From NCBI GenBank assembly GCA_029776065.1, contig JARVJP010000011.1, forward strand, positions 62,001 to 126,000: a stretch of 64,000 nucleotides of DNA, written 5' to 3'. Shown one piece after another: positions 52,603-61,534 of the stretch. Positions within the stretch are counted from its first letter, which is position 1. Every line of letters begins with the position of its first letter. Below the pieces are notes generated by a model that was not told the origin of the DNA, did not search any database, and saw only the letters and a program-made list of their open reading frames with translations. The translations under genes and the position numbers were made by a program. The DNA is from Nitrososphaeria archaeon. Lineage in GTDB: Archaea > Thermoproteota > Nitrososphaeria > JACIWG01.

Positions 52603-54492
52603 GTGAACACTAGGATTAAATCTGATGAAGTTTTCATTCCGAGTAACGAAGTGGTTGAAAGGGCTACGCTCAAGGACTACGAGGAAGTCTATCGCCAATC
52701 TATCGAAGATGTGGAAGGATTCTGGGATAAGGCTGCTAAGGAAATCGAATGGTTCGATTCTTGGGCTAAGGTTTTGGAGTGGAACTATCCTAGGGCGAAA
52801 TGGTTTGTCAAAGGTAAATGCAACATAGTTCATAACACACTTGATAGGCACGTTAAGAGTTGGAGAAAGAATAAGGTGGCGATATACTGGGAGGGTGAAC
52901 CTGGTGAAAGACGTGTAATAACATACGGTGAATTATACAAGAAAGTCAATAAGCTTGCTAACGCTTTGAAGAAGCTTGGAGTAAGGAAGGGTGATTTCAT
53001 AACAATATACCTTCCTATTCTACCTGAGCAGGTAATCGCTATGCTTGCATGTGCGAAGATTGGCGCTATACATAACGTGGTATACTACGGCTATAGCGCG
53101 CGAGTTCTTAGAGAAAGGATAATGGAAACCTCCTCTAGGATTTTAATCACTTCTAATGGAGCCTATTACGGCGGTAAACTCACCGTCGTTGCCAACGTTA
53201 TCTCACAGCTTTCCCAATGTCCTCCATTAGAATATGTCATAATTAAGAAGAGGGTTGACATACCTATTATAACAGAACAATATCAACCGATCCGCGGAGC
53301 TGAACCAAAGTACATTTATTGGGACGAGTTGGTCAATGGCGCACCTGACGTTGCTGAATGTGAAATAATGGATTCGAGCGACCCATTATTCATAATTTAC
53401 ACCTCTGGTACAGCAGGTAAACCTAAAGGTATTGTTCACTCCCACGGAGGTTATATGGTCGGTTCCTATTTAACAACGAAGCTCGTATTTGATATCAAGG
53501 ATGAGGATGTGTACTGGTGTACCGCTTCCCCTGGGTGGATTACAGGGCACACTTATGTTGTTTATGGGCCGTTAATTAACGGGGCTACTATCCTAACATA
53601 TGAGGGTGACTTAAACTATCCTAGCCCAACTAGGTGGGCTAAACTCATCGACGATTACGGTGTAAGTGTGTTTTACACGATACCAACTTATATTAGAGGT
53701 TTTATGCTCCAAGACGAGTTACTGCGAAAATATTCGCTTCACTCTTTAAGGCTTCTTGGTACGGTAGGTGAACCGATTGACCCAGCAGCATGGAAATGGT
53801 TCCATAAGGTCGTAGGCAAAGGTAGATGCCCCATAATTGACACATGGTGGCAGACCGAAACAGGTGTTATACTAATAACCAGTTTTCCTTCTATGGCACT
53901 TAAACCAGGTTCTGTTGGTAAGCCTTTTCCTACGATTAAAGCGGGAGTGATTTCCCCAACAGGCGAACCTCTGAAGGAGGGAGAGGAAGGGATGTTAGCT
54001 ATTAATGGTCCTTGGCCTGGTCTTATGGAGACTGTTTACCAAGACCCAAGAAAGTACATCGACTATTGGGACTTGGTTCAAGGATGGTATGTGACTGGTG
54101 ACATTTGCTCTATTGACAAGGATGGTTACTTCTGGATAAAAGGAAGGTCGGACGACGCTATTAAGATAGCTGGTTATAGGATAGGGACTGCAGAAATAGA
54201 GAAAGCAGTCTTATCGCATCCAGCTGTTATTGACGCAGCTGTTATAGGGAAACCCTTGCCATCTGGTGGGGAATCTGTGAAGGTGTTCTTGATTTTAAAG
54301 GATGGATGGATTCTGGACGAAGAACTTGTAGATGAAATCAGAAGAAGAGTATTAGAGTATATAGGTCCAATCGCTGTTCCATCTGAGATAGAAGCTATTA
54401 ACGAGTTACCGAAGACGAGAAGTGGGAAGATACTAAGGAGGCTTCTAAGAGAAAGGGAGCTGGGGAGAAAGGCTTTTGAATATGATAGTTAA
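52603..54492 (+). CDS. AMP-forming acetyl-CoA synthetase (Acs-like)
   Basis: 629 residues from a GTG. Motifs: IYTSGTAGKPKGIVHSHGG (ATP loop), DTWWQTETGVILI, VTGDICSIDKDGYFWIKGRSDDAIKIAGYRIGTAEIE, and the catalytic C-terminal Lys in PKTRSGKILRRLLRE (Lys609). It activates acetate or a related acid to acyl-CoA using ATP to AMP. The Lys609 site matches the residue acetylated by Pat-type enzymes in bacteria and archaea, and a GNAT gene lies 0.8 kb downstream. It lies 39 nt upstream of the ADP-forming beta subunit gene, so the two are co-oriented. Confidence 0.94.
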   Translation: MNTRIKSDEVFIPSNEVVERATLKDYEEVYRQSIEDVEGFWDKAAKEIEWFDSWAKVLEWNYPRAKWFVKGKCNIVHNTLDRHVKSWRKNKVAIYWEGEPGERRVITYGELYKKVNKLANALKKLGVRKGDFITIYLPILPEQVIAMLACAKIGAIHNVVYYGYSARVLRERIMETSSRILITSNGAYYGGKLTVVANVISQLSQCPPLEYVIIKKRVDIPIITEQYQPIRGAEPKYIYWDELVNGAPDVAECEIMDSSDPLFIIYTSGTAGKPKGIVHSHGGYMVGSYLTTKLVFDIKDEDVYWCTASPGWITGHTYVVYGPLINGATILTYEGDLNYPSPTRWAKLIDDYGVSVFYTIPTYIRGFMLQDELLRKYSLHSLRLLGTVGEPIDPAAWKWFHKVVGKGRCPIIDTWWQTETGVILITSFPSMALKPGSVGKPFPTIKAGVISPTGEPLKEGEEGMLAINGPWPGLMETVYQDPRKYIDYWDLVQGWYVTGDICSIDKDGYFWIKGRSDDAIKIAGYRIGTAEIEKAVLSHPAVIDAAVIGKPLPSGGESVKVFLILKDGWILDEELVDEIRRRVLEYIGPIAVPSEIEAINELPKTRSGKILRRLLRERELGRKAFEYDS

Positions 54493-54531
54493 GGATTAAA
54501 TATTCTATCAAACAAAAGGACGCTGGTGCGA

Positions 54532-55227
54532 ATGGAAGTTCAGAGTATCTTAGAGCAGGCTCTTTTAGAAGGCAGGAAGAACCTACTTGAAAACGAAGCA
54601 TACAAAGTTCTATCCTCATATAATATTCAAATTTCCCCATATAAACTTGTGCATTCTCTTAAAGAAGCAGAAGATGCTGCAAAGATGATAGGTTTTCCTG
54701 TTGTTCTTAAAATCGTCTCCCCTGACATCATCCACAAGAGTGATATAGGAGGCGTAAAGATCGGAATTGAGAACCTTTCTCAGTTAAGGGAATGCTACGG
54801 AGCCCTAATGGATAGTGTTGAAAAGAACGCTCCTAATGCGAAGATAGTAGGTGTCCTAGTGGTGAAGATGGCACCTAAGTCTGTTGAGGTAGTTATTGGC
54901 ATGTTACGTGACCCAACCTTTGGTCCTACAGTAATGTTCGGGCTTGGGGGTGTCCTTATTGAAATTATGAAGGATGTTGTATTTAGAATCGCTCCAGTTG
55001 ATAAAAAGGAAGCCCTTGAGATGATAAAAAAGGTTAAAGGCTTCCCTTTACTATCAGGTTTTAGAGGTTCGAAGCCTCTTGATTTAGAATCTTTAGCTGA
55101 CCTAATTAGTAATGTCTCAAAGATCGCTGTAGAAAACCCGCTGATAGATCAGATGGATCTGAACCCTGTTATAGTGTATGAGAGAGGGTTGGCCGTAGTT
55201 GATGCAAGGATAATATTGAAACCATAA
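54532..55227 (+). CDS. acdB: Acetyl-CoA synthetase (ADP-forming), beta subunit
   Basis: 231 residues from the ATG at 54532 (a GTG 6 nt upstream is also possible). ATP-grasp domain: GFPVVLKIVSPDIIHKSDIGGVKIGI, MLRDPTFGPTVMFGLGGVLIEIMKDV and DLNPVIVYERGLAVVDARIIL. Beta subunits are this length. With the alpha subunit gene (55814-57256, opposite strand) it makes acetate and ATP from acetyl-CoA, the archaeal route of substrate-level phosphorylation. Confidence 0.94.
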   Translation: MEVQSILEQALLEGRKNLLENEAYKVLSSYNIQISPYKLVHSLKEAEDAAKMIGFPVVLKIVSPDIIHKSDIGGVKIGIENLSQLRECYGALMDSVEKNAPNAKIVGVLVVKMAPKSVEVVIGMLRDPTFGPTVMFGLGGVLIEIMKDVVFRIAPVDKKEALEMIKKVKGFPLLSGFRGSKPLDLESLADLISNVSKIAVENPLIDQMDLNPVIVYERGLAVVDARIILKP

Positions 55228-55266
55228 GGTTACCATATTATGTTTATAATAGGTTTTTAGTTGTTT

Positions 55267-55797
55267 TTATTCGACTTTTAAGTCGAGTCTACTAATCCCA
55301 TAAGATTGAGATCTTAAGGTGAACCCAAGCTTCTTAGCTACATGTATCATAACTGCGTTATCGCTAAGAACATATACAAAGTACTCTCTTATCCCATTTT
55401 CCTTTCCAATGTTTATCAAATAATTTAGCATAGCAGTTCCTAAGCCCTTAAGCTGCCATTTATCTTGTACTACGATTGAAATTTCAGCCCTTATATTGTC
55501 TTCTACAAAATACCTTGCATCAGCTATAATACTTAGCTCAGACGGTGTAGTCGGTGAAGCGACAAGTGCAAACTCTTCTTCCGCCTTGATGTAAACCATC
55601 TTCGAAACCTCTTCTAGTGTAAAGGGTCTTCTAAGCTTAAAGAATCTGTTATAAACAGTCTCAGGGGAAAGAGATGCAAACATCGATAAAAGTGCTCTCT
55701 CATCTCCTCCTCTTATCTGTCTAACAATCGCCTGCGAACCATCCTTTAAAGTAACTGTTTTAATATACTTGTCTGCTTTTTCTGGAAGAGATGACAT
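55267..55797 (-). CDS. GNAT-family N-acetyltransferase
   Basis: 176 residues with the GNAT fold: the acetyl-CoA-binding QLKGLGTAMLNYLI (Q/RxxGxG/A) and a C-terminal VAKKLGFTLRSQSYGI. N-terminal half includes LSPETVYNRFFKLRRPFTLEEVSKM, resembling the acetyltransferase domain of bacterial Pat proteins and of Sulfolobus Pat. Gene order (16 nt after the ADP-forming alpha subunit gene, opposite to AMP-forming Acs) suggests it acetylates the acetyl-CoA synthetases or Alba. Confidence 0.85.
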   Translation of the reverse strand: MSSLPEKADKYIKTVTLKDGSQAIVRQIRGGDERALLSMFASLSPETVYNRFFKLRRPFTLEEVSKMVYIKAEEEFALVASPTTPSELSIIADARYFVEDNIRAEISIVVQDKWQLKGLGTAMLNYLINIGKENGIREYFVYVLSDNAVMIHVAKKLGFTLRSQSYGISRLDLKVE

Positions 55798-55813
55798 TTT
55801 TTATTCCCTCAGA

Positions 55814-57256
55814 TTACTTTGATACCCCGTTTTCCTTAAGAAACATCCCATAGTATGCAAGTGCGTACAGCGCTCTTGCTGCTCTCTCAGGGGCATTAAA
55901 TGAAGGTACCCTGAACTTCTCAAATCTTGCCCTTATTTCCTGTGCCATTTCAGTAGCGCCGATGTCAACAGCAATTACCGGTTTAGATTTCTCAAAGGCT
56001 GGTCCCGCAACCTTCCCTACTATATCATCCATTACGAATGGTGTGTGGTGTAACGTGATAACAAGGATTGCGTTTACTTTAGGATCATCTAGTAGTATAT
56101 TCAAAGCCTCTCTGAACCCGTCGCTCGACACCTGAGCTGAGAGGTCAACAGGGTTTGCATAGGACATTATCGGCGGAAAGACTCCTTCTTCAACCTTTTG
56201 TTTAAACAATTGTTTAGTTCTTTCTGAAAGCTCGACGACTTGAAGCCCGGAGTCTTCAAGTGCGTCTGCAGCTAATATTCCTGGGCCACCGGCATTTGTG
56301 AGAATAACTGCATTATTGCCAAGGGCTGGGGGTTGATATAATAGGGCACGACCCATGTCAAAGAGTTCCTCAATTGTATTTGCCCTTATAACTCCACATT
56401 CTTCAAAAGCGGCTTGATATATCTGATCAATTCCCGCTAAGGAACCAGTATGGGACGCTGCCCCTCTCGCACCAGATTTTGATTTTCCAACCTTTAGTGC
56501 AACTATCGGTTTCTTTAGGCTGGTGTTTTTTGCTGCTTTAAGGAACCTTCTACCATCGCTGACCGACTCTAAGTAGAGGAGGATAACTTTAGTTAAACGG
56601 TCTTCCATGAAGTATTCTAAAAGCTCCGACTCATCTACGTCGGCTCTGTTCCCAAAGCTTACAAAACATCTTAACCCTAAGTTTATCCCAGCCATGTAGT
56701 CTAGTAAGGCGGCTCCGAGTGCTCCGCTTTGGCTGATCAGAACTATGGATCCTGGGCGAGGTCTTGGTGTTGCAAGCACCTCTTTTCCTGTTGACAATTG
56801 TTTGAATTCAGGTAAAAAAAGTGAATCAACACCAGTAAATGGGTCAAAGACCCCTAAACAGTTTGGGCCTATAATTCTAATCCCATACTTTTTAGCAACG
56901 TTGACTACTTGATTTTGCAGGTCAACATTACCTACCTCCTTAAAACCGGAGGAAATAATTATACATGCTTTTACCCCTACCTGCCCCGCCTCCTCTAAGA
57001 CCTCTGGTACGGCTGGTGCAGGTATTGCGACAATAACTAAATCAATAGGTGCATCGACATGCTTTAATGACTTGTAGCATTTAGTGTTGAAGATGATCTC
57101 GTGCTTTAGATTGATTGGGTAGATCTTTGCCTTTAAGATCCCCTTCTCCATATTCATTATCAAGGTATGTGCTACAACACCACCTACCTTTGTGGTATTA
57201 GGTGAGGCACCCACTATGGCTATAGAAGATGGTTCAAAGAAGGGTCTAAGTGACAT
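55814..57256 (-). CDS. acdA: Acetyl-CoA synthetase (ADP-forming), alpha subunit
   Basis: 480 residues. N-terminal CoA-binding domain SIAIVGASPNTTKVGG...; GPNCLGVFDP; ISQSGALGAALLDYMA; and the phosphohistidine site GARGAASHTGSLAG. This is the alpha subunit of the NDP-forming family (alpha with CoA-binding and ligase parts), which acts with the beta subunit encoded on the other side of the locus. It ends 16 nt before the GNAT gene in the same direction. Confidence 0.94.
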   Translation of the reverse strand: MSLRPFFEPSSIAIVGASPNTTKVGGVVAHTLIMNMEKGILKAKIYPINLKHEIIFNTKCYKSLKHVDAPIDLVIVAIPAPAVPEVLEEAGQVGVKACIIISSGFKEVGNVDLQNQVVNVAKKYGIRIIGPNCLGVFDPFTGVDSLFLPEFKQLSTGKEVLATPRPRPGSIVLISQSGALGAALLDYMAGINLGLRCFVSFGNRADVDESELLEYFMEDRLTKVILLYLESVSDGRRFLKAAKNTSLKKPIVALKVGKSKSGARGAASHTGSLAGIDQIYQAAFEECGVIRANTIEELFDMGRALLYQPPALGNNAVILTNAGGPGILAADALEDSGLQVVELSERTKQLFKQKVEEGVFPPIMSYANPVDLSAQVSSDGFREALNILLDDPKVNAILVITLHHTPFVMDDIVGKVAGPAFEKSKPVIAVDIGATEMAQEIRARFEKFRVPSFNAPERAARALYALAYYGMFLKENGVSK

Positions 57257-57334
57257 CCTAGTTCAAATTGGCTCAAACCCGCGTCTTAAAAAACTTTTTA
57301 CAGAGATTTTTGCGCTAAACCCCTTATTTGCAGT

Positions 57335-58609
57335 CTACTTACACTGTTCTCCTAACTCGTTTAGTATCTCTTTCGCTCTGTCCACCCTAACCTTCTTCTC
57401 TTCCACCATTTTGGCTGCTACTTGGTCTACCATCTTCCCCGTGGCTCCGGCCATTATGGCGATGTTTCTTGCATGAAGCTTCATATGTCCTTTTTGAATT
57501 CCTTCAGTAGCCAAGGCTCTTAAGGCTGCAAAGTTTTGAGCTAGCCCCACTGCAGCGATCACTTCACCAAGTTCGTTTGCATTTTTTGCGCCGATGATCT
57601 TTGTGCAGATTTTGGCGACAGGGTTGGACTTTGTGGCGCCTCCAACTAAACCTACTGCCATCGGGACTTCTATTGAACCTACCAAGTCTCCATCTGAGCT
57701 CTTCTCCCACTTAGTTAGGGAACGGTATCTCCCACTTATTGCTGCATAAGTATGCGCCCCTGCCTCTATTGCTCTTGTGTCGTTTCCAGTAGCTAAAACT
57801 ACAGCTGTTATACCGTTCATTATGCCTTTGTTATGTGTTGCACATCTGTAAGGGTCTGATTCGGCGAATGCGTATGCGTCGAGTATGGCATCTATAACTT
57901 GATCCCCCCCAACTACCTCTTTATCGAAGACCGCTGAAGCCCTTGCTAACCTGAAGGTCGCTAGGTTGCTGACGATCCTTAAGACCACTACTCCACCCGT
58001 TATCTCTTCTACATGTTCTGCTACTGCTTCTGCCATTGTGTTTACTATGTTTGCTCCCATCGCATCTTTACAATCGACATAAAGTTCTACGACCAGCATT
58101 TCCCCTCTAGTTGTAGATATCACCCTTGCTCCAACGTCTCTTGCTCCCCCTCCGAGTGAAATTAAAAATGGGTCTTGTTGGTTTGCGAGCTTTAAAATCT
58201 CATCCTTTCTTCTCAAGACTTCGATCCGCGCTCTATGAGGGTCACTCAACTTGATTACTTGGACTTGGGCGATCATAACTGGTTCTGTACTCGATGTAAA
58301 GAAACCTCCTTTTACCCTTGCCATCTTCGCTGCGTTACTTGCAGCAGCGACAACAGAAGGTTCTTCAGTTGCCATTGGTATCAAATAATCTTTTCCATTG
58401 ATCAGAAAGTTAATTGCGATTCCAAGTGGTACAGGCATTATTCCTATAACATTCTCTATCATCTTCTCAGCTAGGTCGATCTTCAAGGAGGATGTTGCAG
58501 TGAGGTGGCCAACTTCTTCATCTGTGAGGTTCGCGAAGGCTTTAACTATATTTAATCTCCCATTTAAGTCAAGCTTATAAAATCCTGGAATTTGTGACGT
58601 GTGCTCCAT
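57335..58609 (-). CDS. hmgA: Hydroxymethylglutaryl-CoA reductase, class II type
   Basis: 424 residues that follow the Pseudomonas mevalonii-type enzyme closely: IENVIGIMPVPLGIAINFLING, EEPSVVAAASNAAKMAR, RRKDEIL (catalytic Lys nearby), VDCKDAMGANIVNTMAEAV, LRIVSNLATFRLARA, ATHNKGIMNGI (catalytic Lys), VPMAVGLVGGATK and MKLHARNIAIMAGA (catalytic His). In mevalonate synthesis it would feed isoprenoid and archaeal ether lipid formation. Most TACK archaea use the class I enzyme; a class II form indicates replacement by transfer. Confidence 0.95.
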   Translation of the reverse strand: MEHTSQIPGFYKLDLNGRLNIVKAFANLTDEEVGHLTATSSLKIDLAEKMIENVIGIMPVPLGIAINFLINGKDYLIPMATEEPSVVAAASNAAKMARVKGGFFTSSTEPVMIAQVQVIKLSDPHRARIEVLRRKDEILKLANQQDPFLISLGGGARDVGARVISTTRGEMLVVELYVDCKDAMGANIVNTMAEAVAEHVEEITGGVVVLRIVSNLATFRLARASAVFDKEVVGGDQVIDAILDAYAFAESDPYRCATHNKGIMNGITAVVLATGNDTRAIEAGAHTYAAISGRYRSLTKWEKSSDGDLVGSIEVPMAVGLVGGATKSNPVAKICTKIIGAKNANELGEVIAAVGLAQNFAALRALATEGIQKGHMKLHARNIAIMAGATGKMVDQVAAKMVEEKKVRVDRAKEILNELGEQCK

Positions 58610-58783
58610 AGTTAGTCTTCATAAAACAGGTGGTTTATAAGTAAAGTGTTATCCTTAATCGATTAGTCAAAAGACTAACTGTTAGGAGTAGTGATCGTCC
58701 AGTTGAAGGTAGAAAGCTTCTTAAATGGTTGTCAGATGGATTACTGCAAGATTTAAATATTCTCAGTTTGTCATTCGGCGTCA

Positions 58784-59425
58784 ATGCCGGATTCGATCAA
58801 AAGGTTTTCAGTTTCGATCGTCTTCTCCTCTATCTTTGTTATCCTCTCCCTTATTCCTATAGGAACAAGTTTCATAGGAGGGATTGGTAGGTTCCAACTT
58901 TCTATAATCCTACCGCCTTTGACTGGGTGGTTAATCGGACCATATTATGGTTCGATGTCAATGGCTATTGGTTCAATCATTAGTGGCTTCTTTTTCCCTA
59001 CCTCACCATTTGGTTTTATGGGGTGTATTATCCCTGCATCAGGCGCATTATTCGCTGGTTTCATTAGAAGGGATAGGTCTATCTTATCTGCTGTATACCT
59101 TATTGCGTTTGCTTTGCTTTTCTCATTCGTTTACCCTATTGCTTGGTGGTTCACCATCCCACACCTCTTTGCTGCCTTGCTCTGTATACTAACCGATCTA
59201 GTCAACTCTCATAAGGTTCAAGTGCTATTTGGCACCTTCTCATCCACATTCTCTCAGCAGGCAACTGGCACAATTTTGACCATCCTACTTCTAAAACTAA
59301 CTGCCGAAGACTACTTTTTAATCCTCCCATTAACCATGTATGAGAGAACTATTGCCGCTGTGGGCTCATTTTTACTTATTCTCGCTGTTGAGAGACGTCT
59401 GAAGACTTCCTATATCTTTCCATGA
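58784..59425 (+). CDS. Multi-spanning membrane protein, possible ECF-type transporter S component
   Basis: 213 residues with about six hydrophobic helices. GGIGRFQLSIILPPLTGWLIGPYYGSMSMAIGSIISGFF is an archaeal S-component-like or CbiM/QueT-like membrane pattern (residues ~25-65), with small residues lining helices. No A/T components are adjacent. TATA-like tttaaat at 58754-58760 is ~27 nt before the ATG, so the transcript would be leaderless. Substrate unknown. Confidence 0.6.
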   Translation: MPDSIKRFSVSIVFSSIFVILSLIPIGTSFIGGIGRFQLSIILPPLTGWLIGPYYGSMSMAIGSIISGFFFPTSPFGFMGCIIPASGALFAGFIRRDRSILSAVYLIAFALLFSFVYPIAWWFTIPHLFAALLCILTDLVNSHKVQVLFGTFSSTFSQQATGTILTILLLKLTAEDYFLILPLTMYERTIAAVGSFLLILAVERRLKTSYIFP

Positions 59426-59467
59426 AAAATATTATATACTTCTGGATGAACGTTTATATGAGAAGGT

Positions 59468-60025
59468 TTGAGCGAGGAAGATATTAAAAAAATTGCGAAT
59501 ACTAAATTATGGATTGAAGAGAGGATAAAGTCCCTGGAAAGGGAAATCGACGTTCTACGTGAGACCCTAACTGTCTTAGATAGTTTTCTACTGCAGAAAG
59601 GCTTTAAGCCGGCGGCTGAAGTTAAAGCGATTTCAGTTGAATCCGCCGCCCCCGCTCCTAAGACAGAAGCAGTAGCTGAAGAAGTAGTCTCACTTAAGGC
59701 AAAAGATGGTAAGATAGTTGCTACGGCTTATTTGACCTCGAAGGGTGTTACAGTAGTTCCTGCTTCTTCTTTAAAATTAAAGACATCTACTCCGCCGTTT
59801 ACATCTTACCTAATTGGGAAGAAGTTACCTCAGATGGTCAATACGGACAAGGAGCAGGTTAAGAGTGGAGTCTTGTCAGAAGACGACGTTCTACAGTTCT
59901 TTGTTGAAGAAGATGAAGGCCTTATTAAAAAGATCACTTTAAAGAACTATAGGACGAAGACACGCTTGAAAGAAATATTGAATCTTATAACCTGGACTTT
60001 TGAGAAGATGTTGGAAAAAGCTTAA
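59468..60025 (+). CDS. Coiled-coil protein conserved in this lineage, unknown function
   Basis: 185 residues from a TTG. An N-terminal coiled coil (residues ~2-45, WIEERIKSLEREIDVLRETLTVLD) is followed by an Ala/Pro/Glu-rich linker and a globular domain (~80-185) beginning SLKAKDGKIVATAYLTSKGVTVVPAS. No membrane segment. I have a memory of similar thaumarchaeal hypotheticals but cannot name a family. It ends before a GGG...CCC hairpin followed by T-rich sequence (~60031-60056), its likely terminator. Confidence 0.6.
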   Translation: MSEEDIKKIANTKLWIEERIKSLEREIDVLRETLTVLDSFLLQKGFKPAAEVKAISVESAAPAPKTEAVAEEVVSLKAKDGKIVATAYLTSKGVTVVPASSLKLKTSTPPFTSYLIGKKLPQMVNTDKEQVKSGVLSEDDVLQFFVEEDEGLIKKITLKNYRTKTRLKEILNLITWTFEKMLEKA

Positions 60026-60030
60026 ACAAA

Positions 60031-60056
60031 AGGGTTAATTACTAGCCCTTTCTTTA
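60031..60056 (+). terminator. Hairpin plus T-rich tract between the coiled-coil gene and guaB
   Basis: AGGG (60031-60034) can pair with CCCT (60046-60049) and is followed by ttctttaa. This fits a transcription stop for the coiled-coil gene. Confidence 0.35.
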
Positions 60057-60058
60057 AT

Positions 60059-60088
60059 AATGTGGCAAGGTGAATGCCTTGCCACATT
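60059..60088. repeat. Perfect 12-bp inverted repeat spanning the guaB start codon
   Basis: AATGTGGCAAGG (60059-60070), loop TGAATG (60071-60076), CCTTGCCACATT (60077-60088). The GTG at 60070 and the alternative TTG at 60079 lie within it. As RNA it would hide the start; as DNA it is a good repressor palindrome. The upstream TATA-like box tctttaataa (60051-60060) touches its left arm. Confidence 0.6.
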
Positions 60089-61521
60089 CTTTCTATAAAA
60101 AGCTAGCTGAGGCCCCCAATGTTTTTACCTTTAAGGATTATGTTATTGTACCAGGAAAGGCTGAAGTTGAGCCTTCGCAAGTAGATATAAACTCTTCTTT
60201 CACTAAGAACATTAGGGTGTCCCTCCCATTTGTTTCAAGCCCTATGGACACTGTTACTGAAAGTGAGATGGCGATCGCTTTGGCTAGAATGGGCGGGATA
60301 GGTGTTATACACCGAAATATGACCGTTGAAGAGCAAGTAGAACAGGTTAGGAGAGTTAAAAGGGCAGAGTCTTTTATAATCCGGGATGTTTATACAATCC
60401 AACCTGAATCGACTGTCAGCCAAGCTATTGAGGTTATGAACAAGTACAACATTTCTGGTCTACCAGTTGTTGAGGGCGATAGACTTACTGGTATAGTGAC
60501 CAAAAGGGATGTATCGTTTGCTGATTTGAATTGGAGAGTTTGCGATGTAATGACAAAAAAGGTTGTGACCGCTAAACCGAATGTAACTGTGGAAGAAGCT
60601 AAGAAGATCATGCATGATCATAGGATAGAAAAACTACCTGTTATAGACGATAAGGGTAAGCTGCTCGGGCTTATTACGATAAAAGATGTTTACTCTAGAG
60701 AAAGGTATTCGACTGCTACTCGTGATCCTGAGGGGCGTTTAAGAGTGGCTGCAGCAATATCTCCCTTCGACCTGCAAAGAGCTAAAGCATTAGATAAGTA
60801 TGTTGATGTGCTGGTGTGTGATGTAGCGCATTTCCACAATACGAACATCCTGAACTCCACAAAAAAGGTAGCTAATGAAGTGAAAGCTGACCTTGTTATA
60901 GGTAACATAGGCACTGGGCAAGCGTTAAAGGATTCTATAAGTATAATAGATAGAGTTGACGGTGTCCGTGTTGGTATCGGCTCAGGATCAACATGTATGA
61001 CTTCAGTTATCACAAAGGCCGCTGCGCCTACCTTATTCGCTGTAGCTTCAACAGCAGATGCTATGGAGGAACTTGGCCTTGAAATTCCAATCATCGCTGA
61101 TGGTGGTATTAGAAACTCCGGTGACGCTCTACTTGCTCTCGCAGCAGGGGCTTCAACGGTTATGATGGGTATGGTCTTTGCAGGATGCCGTGAATCGCCG
61201 GGAAACTTGATAAAGATCGGCGGAAAATACTATAAACCATTGCGTGGGATGGGCAGCTTATCTGCACGCCAAAAAAGGTTCGTTATAGACCGCTACGCCT
61301 CTGCAGCCAAAGGTATCGCAGAGGGTGTAGAAGGCTATGTCCCCTATCGTGGGGACGCCCAGAGCGTTATTGAAGAATTCGCACTCGGCCTCAGGGCTTC
61401 TCTAGGGTATTCTGGTGCTAACTCGATCAAAGATCTTTGGAGTAAAGCGAGATTTGGTTTAGTTACTAACGCCGGCTTAGAAGAACTTAAGCCACATGAT
61501 ATCATACTACCAGGAGAATAG
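60070..61521 (+). CDS. guaB: IMP dehydrogenase
   Basis: 483 residues from GTG 60070, or 480 from TTG 60079, which fits the family N-terminus better (FYKKLAEAPNVFTFKDYVIVPG). Catalytic loop GIGSGSTCMTSVITKAAAP with the Cys nucleophile, DGGIRNSGD, GMVFAGCRESPGNLI, YKPLRGMGSLSA, and two CBS domains at ~95-205 (VSQAIEVMNKYNISGLPVV; VEEAKKIMHDHRIEKLPVI). It converts IMP to XMP, the first step toward GMP. CBS domains bind purine nucleotides and regulate. Confidence 0.96.
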   Translation: MNALPHSFYKKLAEAPNVFTFKDYVIVPGKAEVEPSQVDINSSFTKNIRVSLPFVSSPMDTVTESEMAIALARMGGIGVIHRNMTVEEQVEQVRRVKRAESFIIRDVYTIQPESTVSQAIEVMNKYNISGLPVVEGDRLTGIVTKRDVSFADLNWRVCDVMTKKVVTAKPNVTVEEAKKIMHDHRIEKLPVIDDKGKLLGLITIKDVYSRERYSTATRDPEGRLRVAAAISPFDLQRAKALDKYVDVLVCDVAHFHNTNILNSTKKVANEVKADLVIGNIGTGQALKDSISIIDRVDGVRVGIGSGSTCMTSVITKAAAPTLFAVASTADAMEELGLEIPIIADGGIRNSGDALLALAAGASTVMMGMVFAGCRESPGNLIKIGGKYYKPLRGMGSLSARQKRFVIDRYASAAKGIAEGVEGYVPYRGDAQSVIEEFALGLRASLGYSGANSIKDLWSKARFGLVTNAGLEELKPHDIILPGE

Positions 61522-61534
61522 TTTTCCTTTCCCC

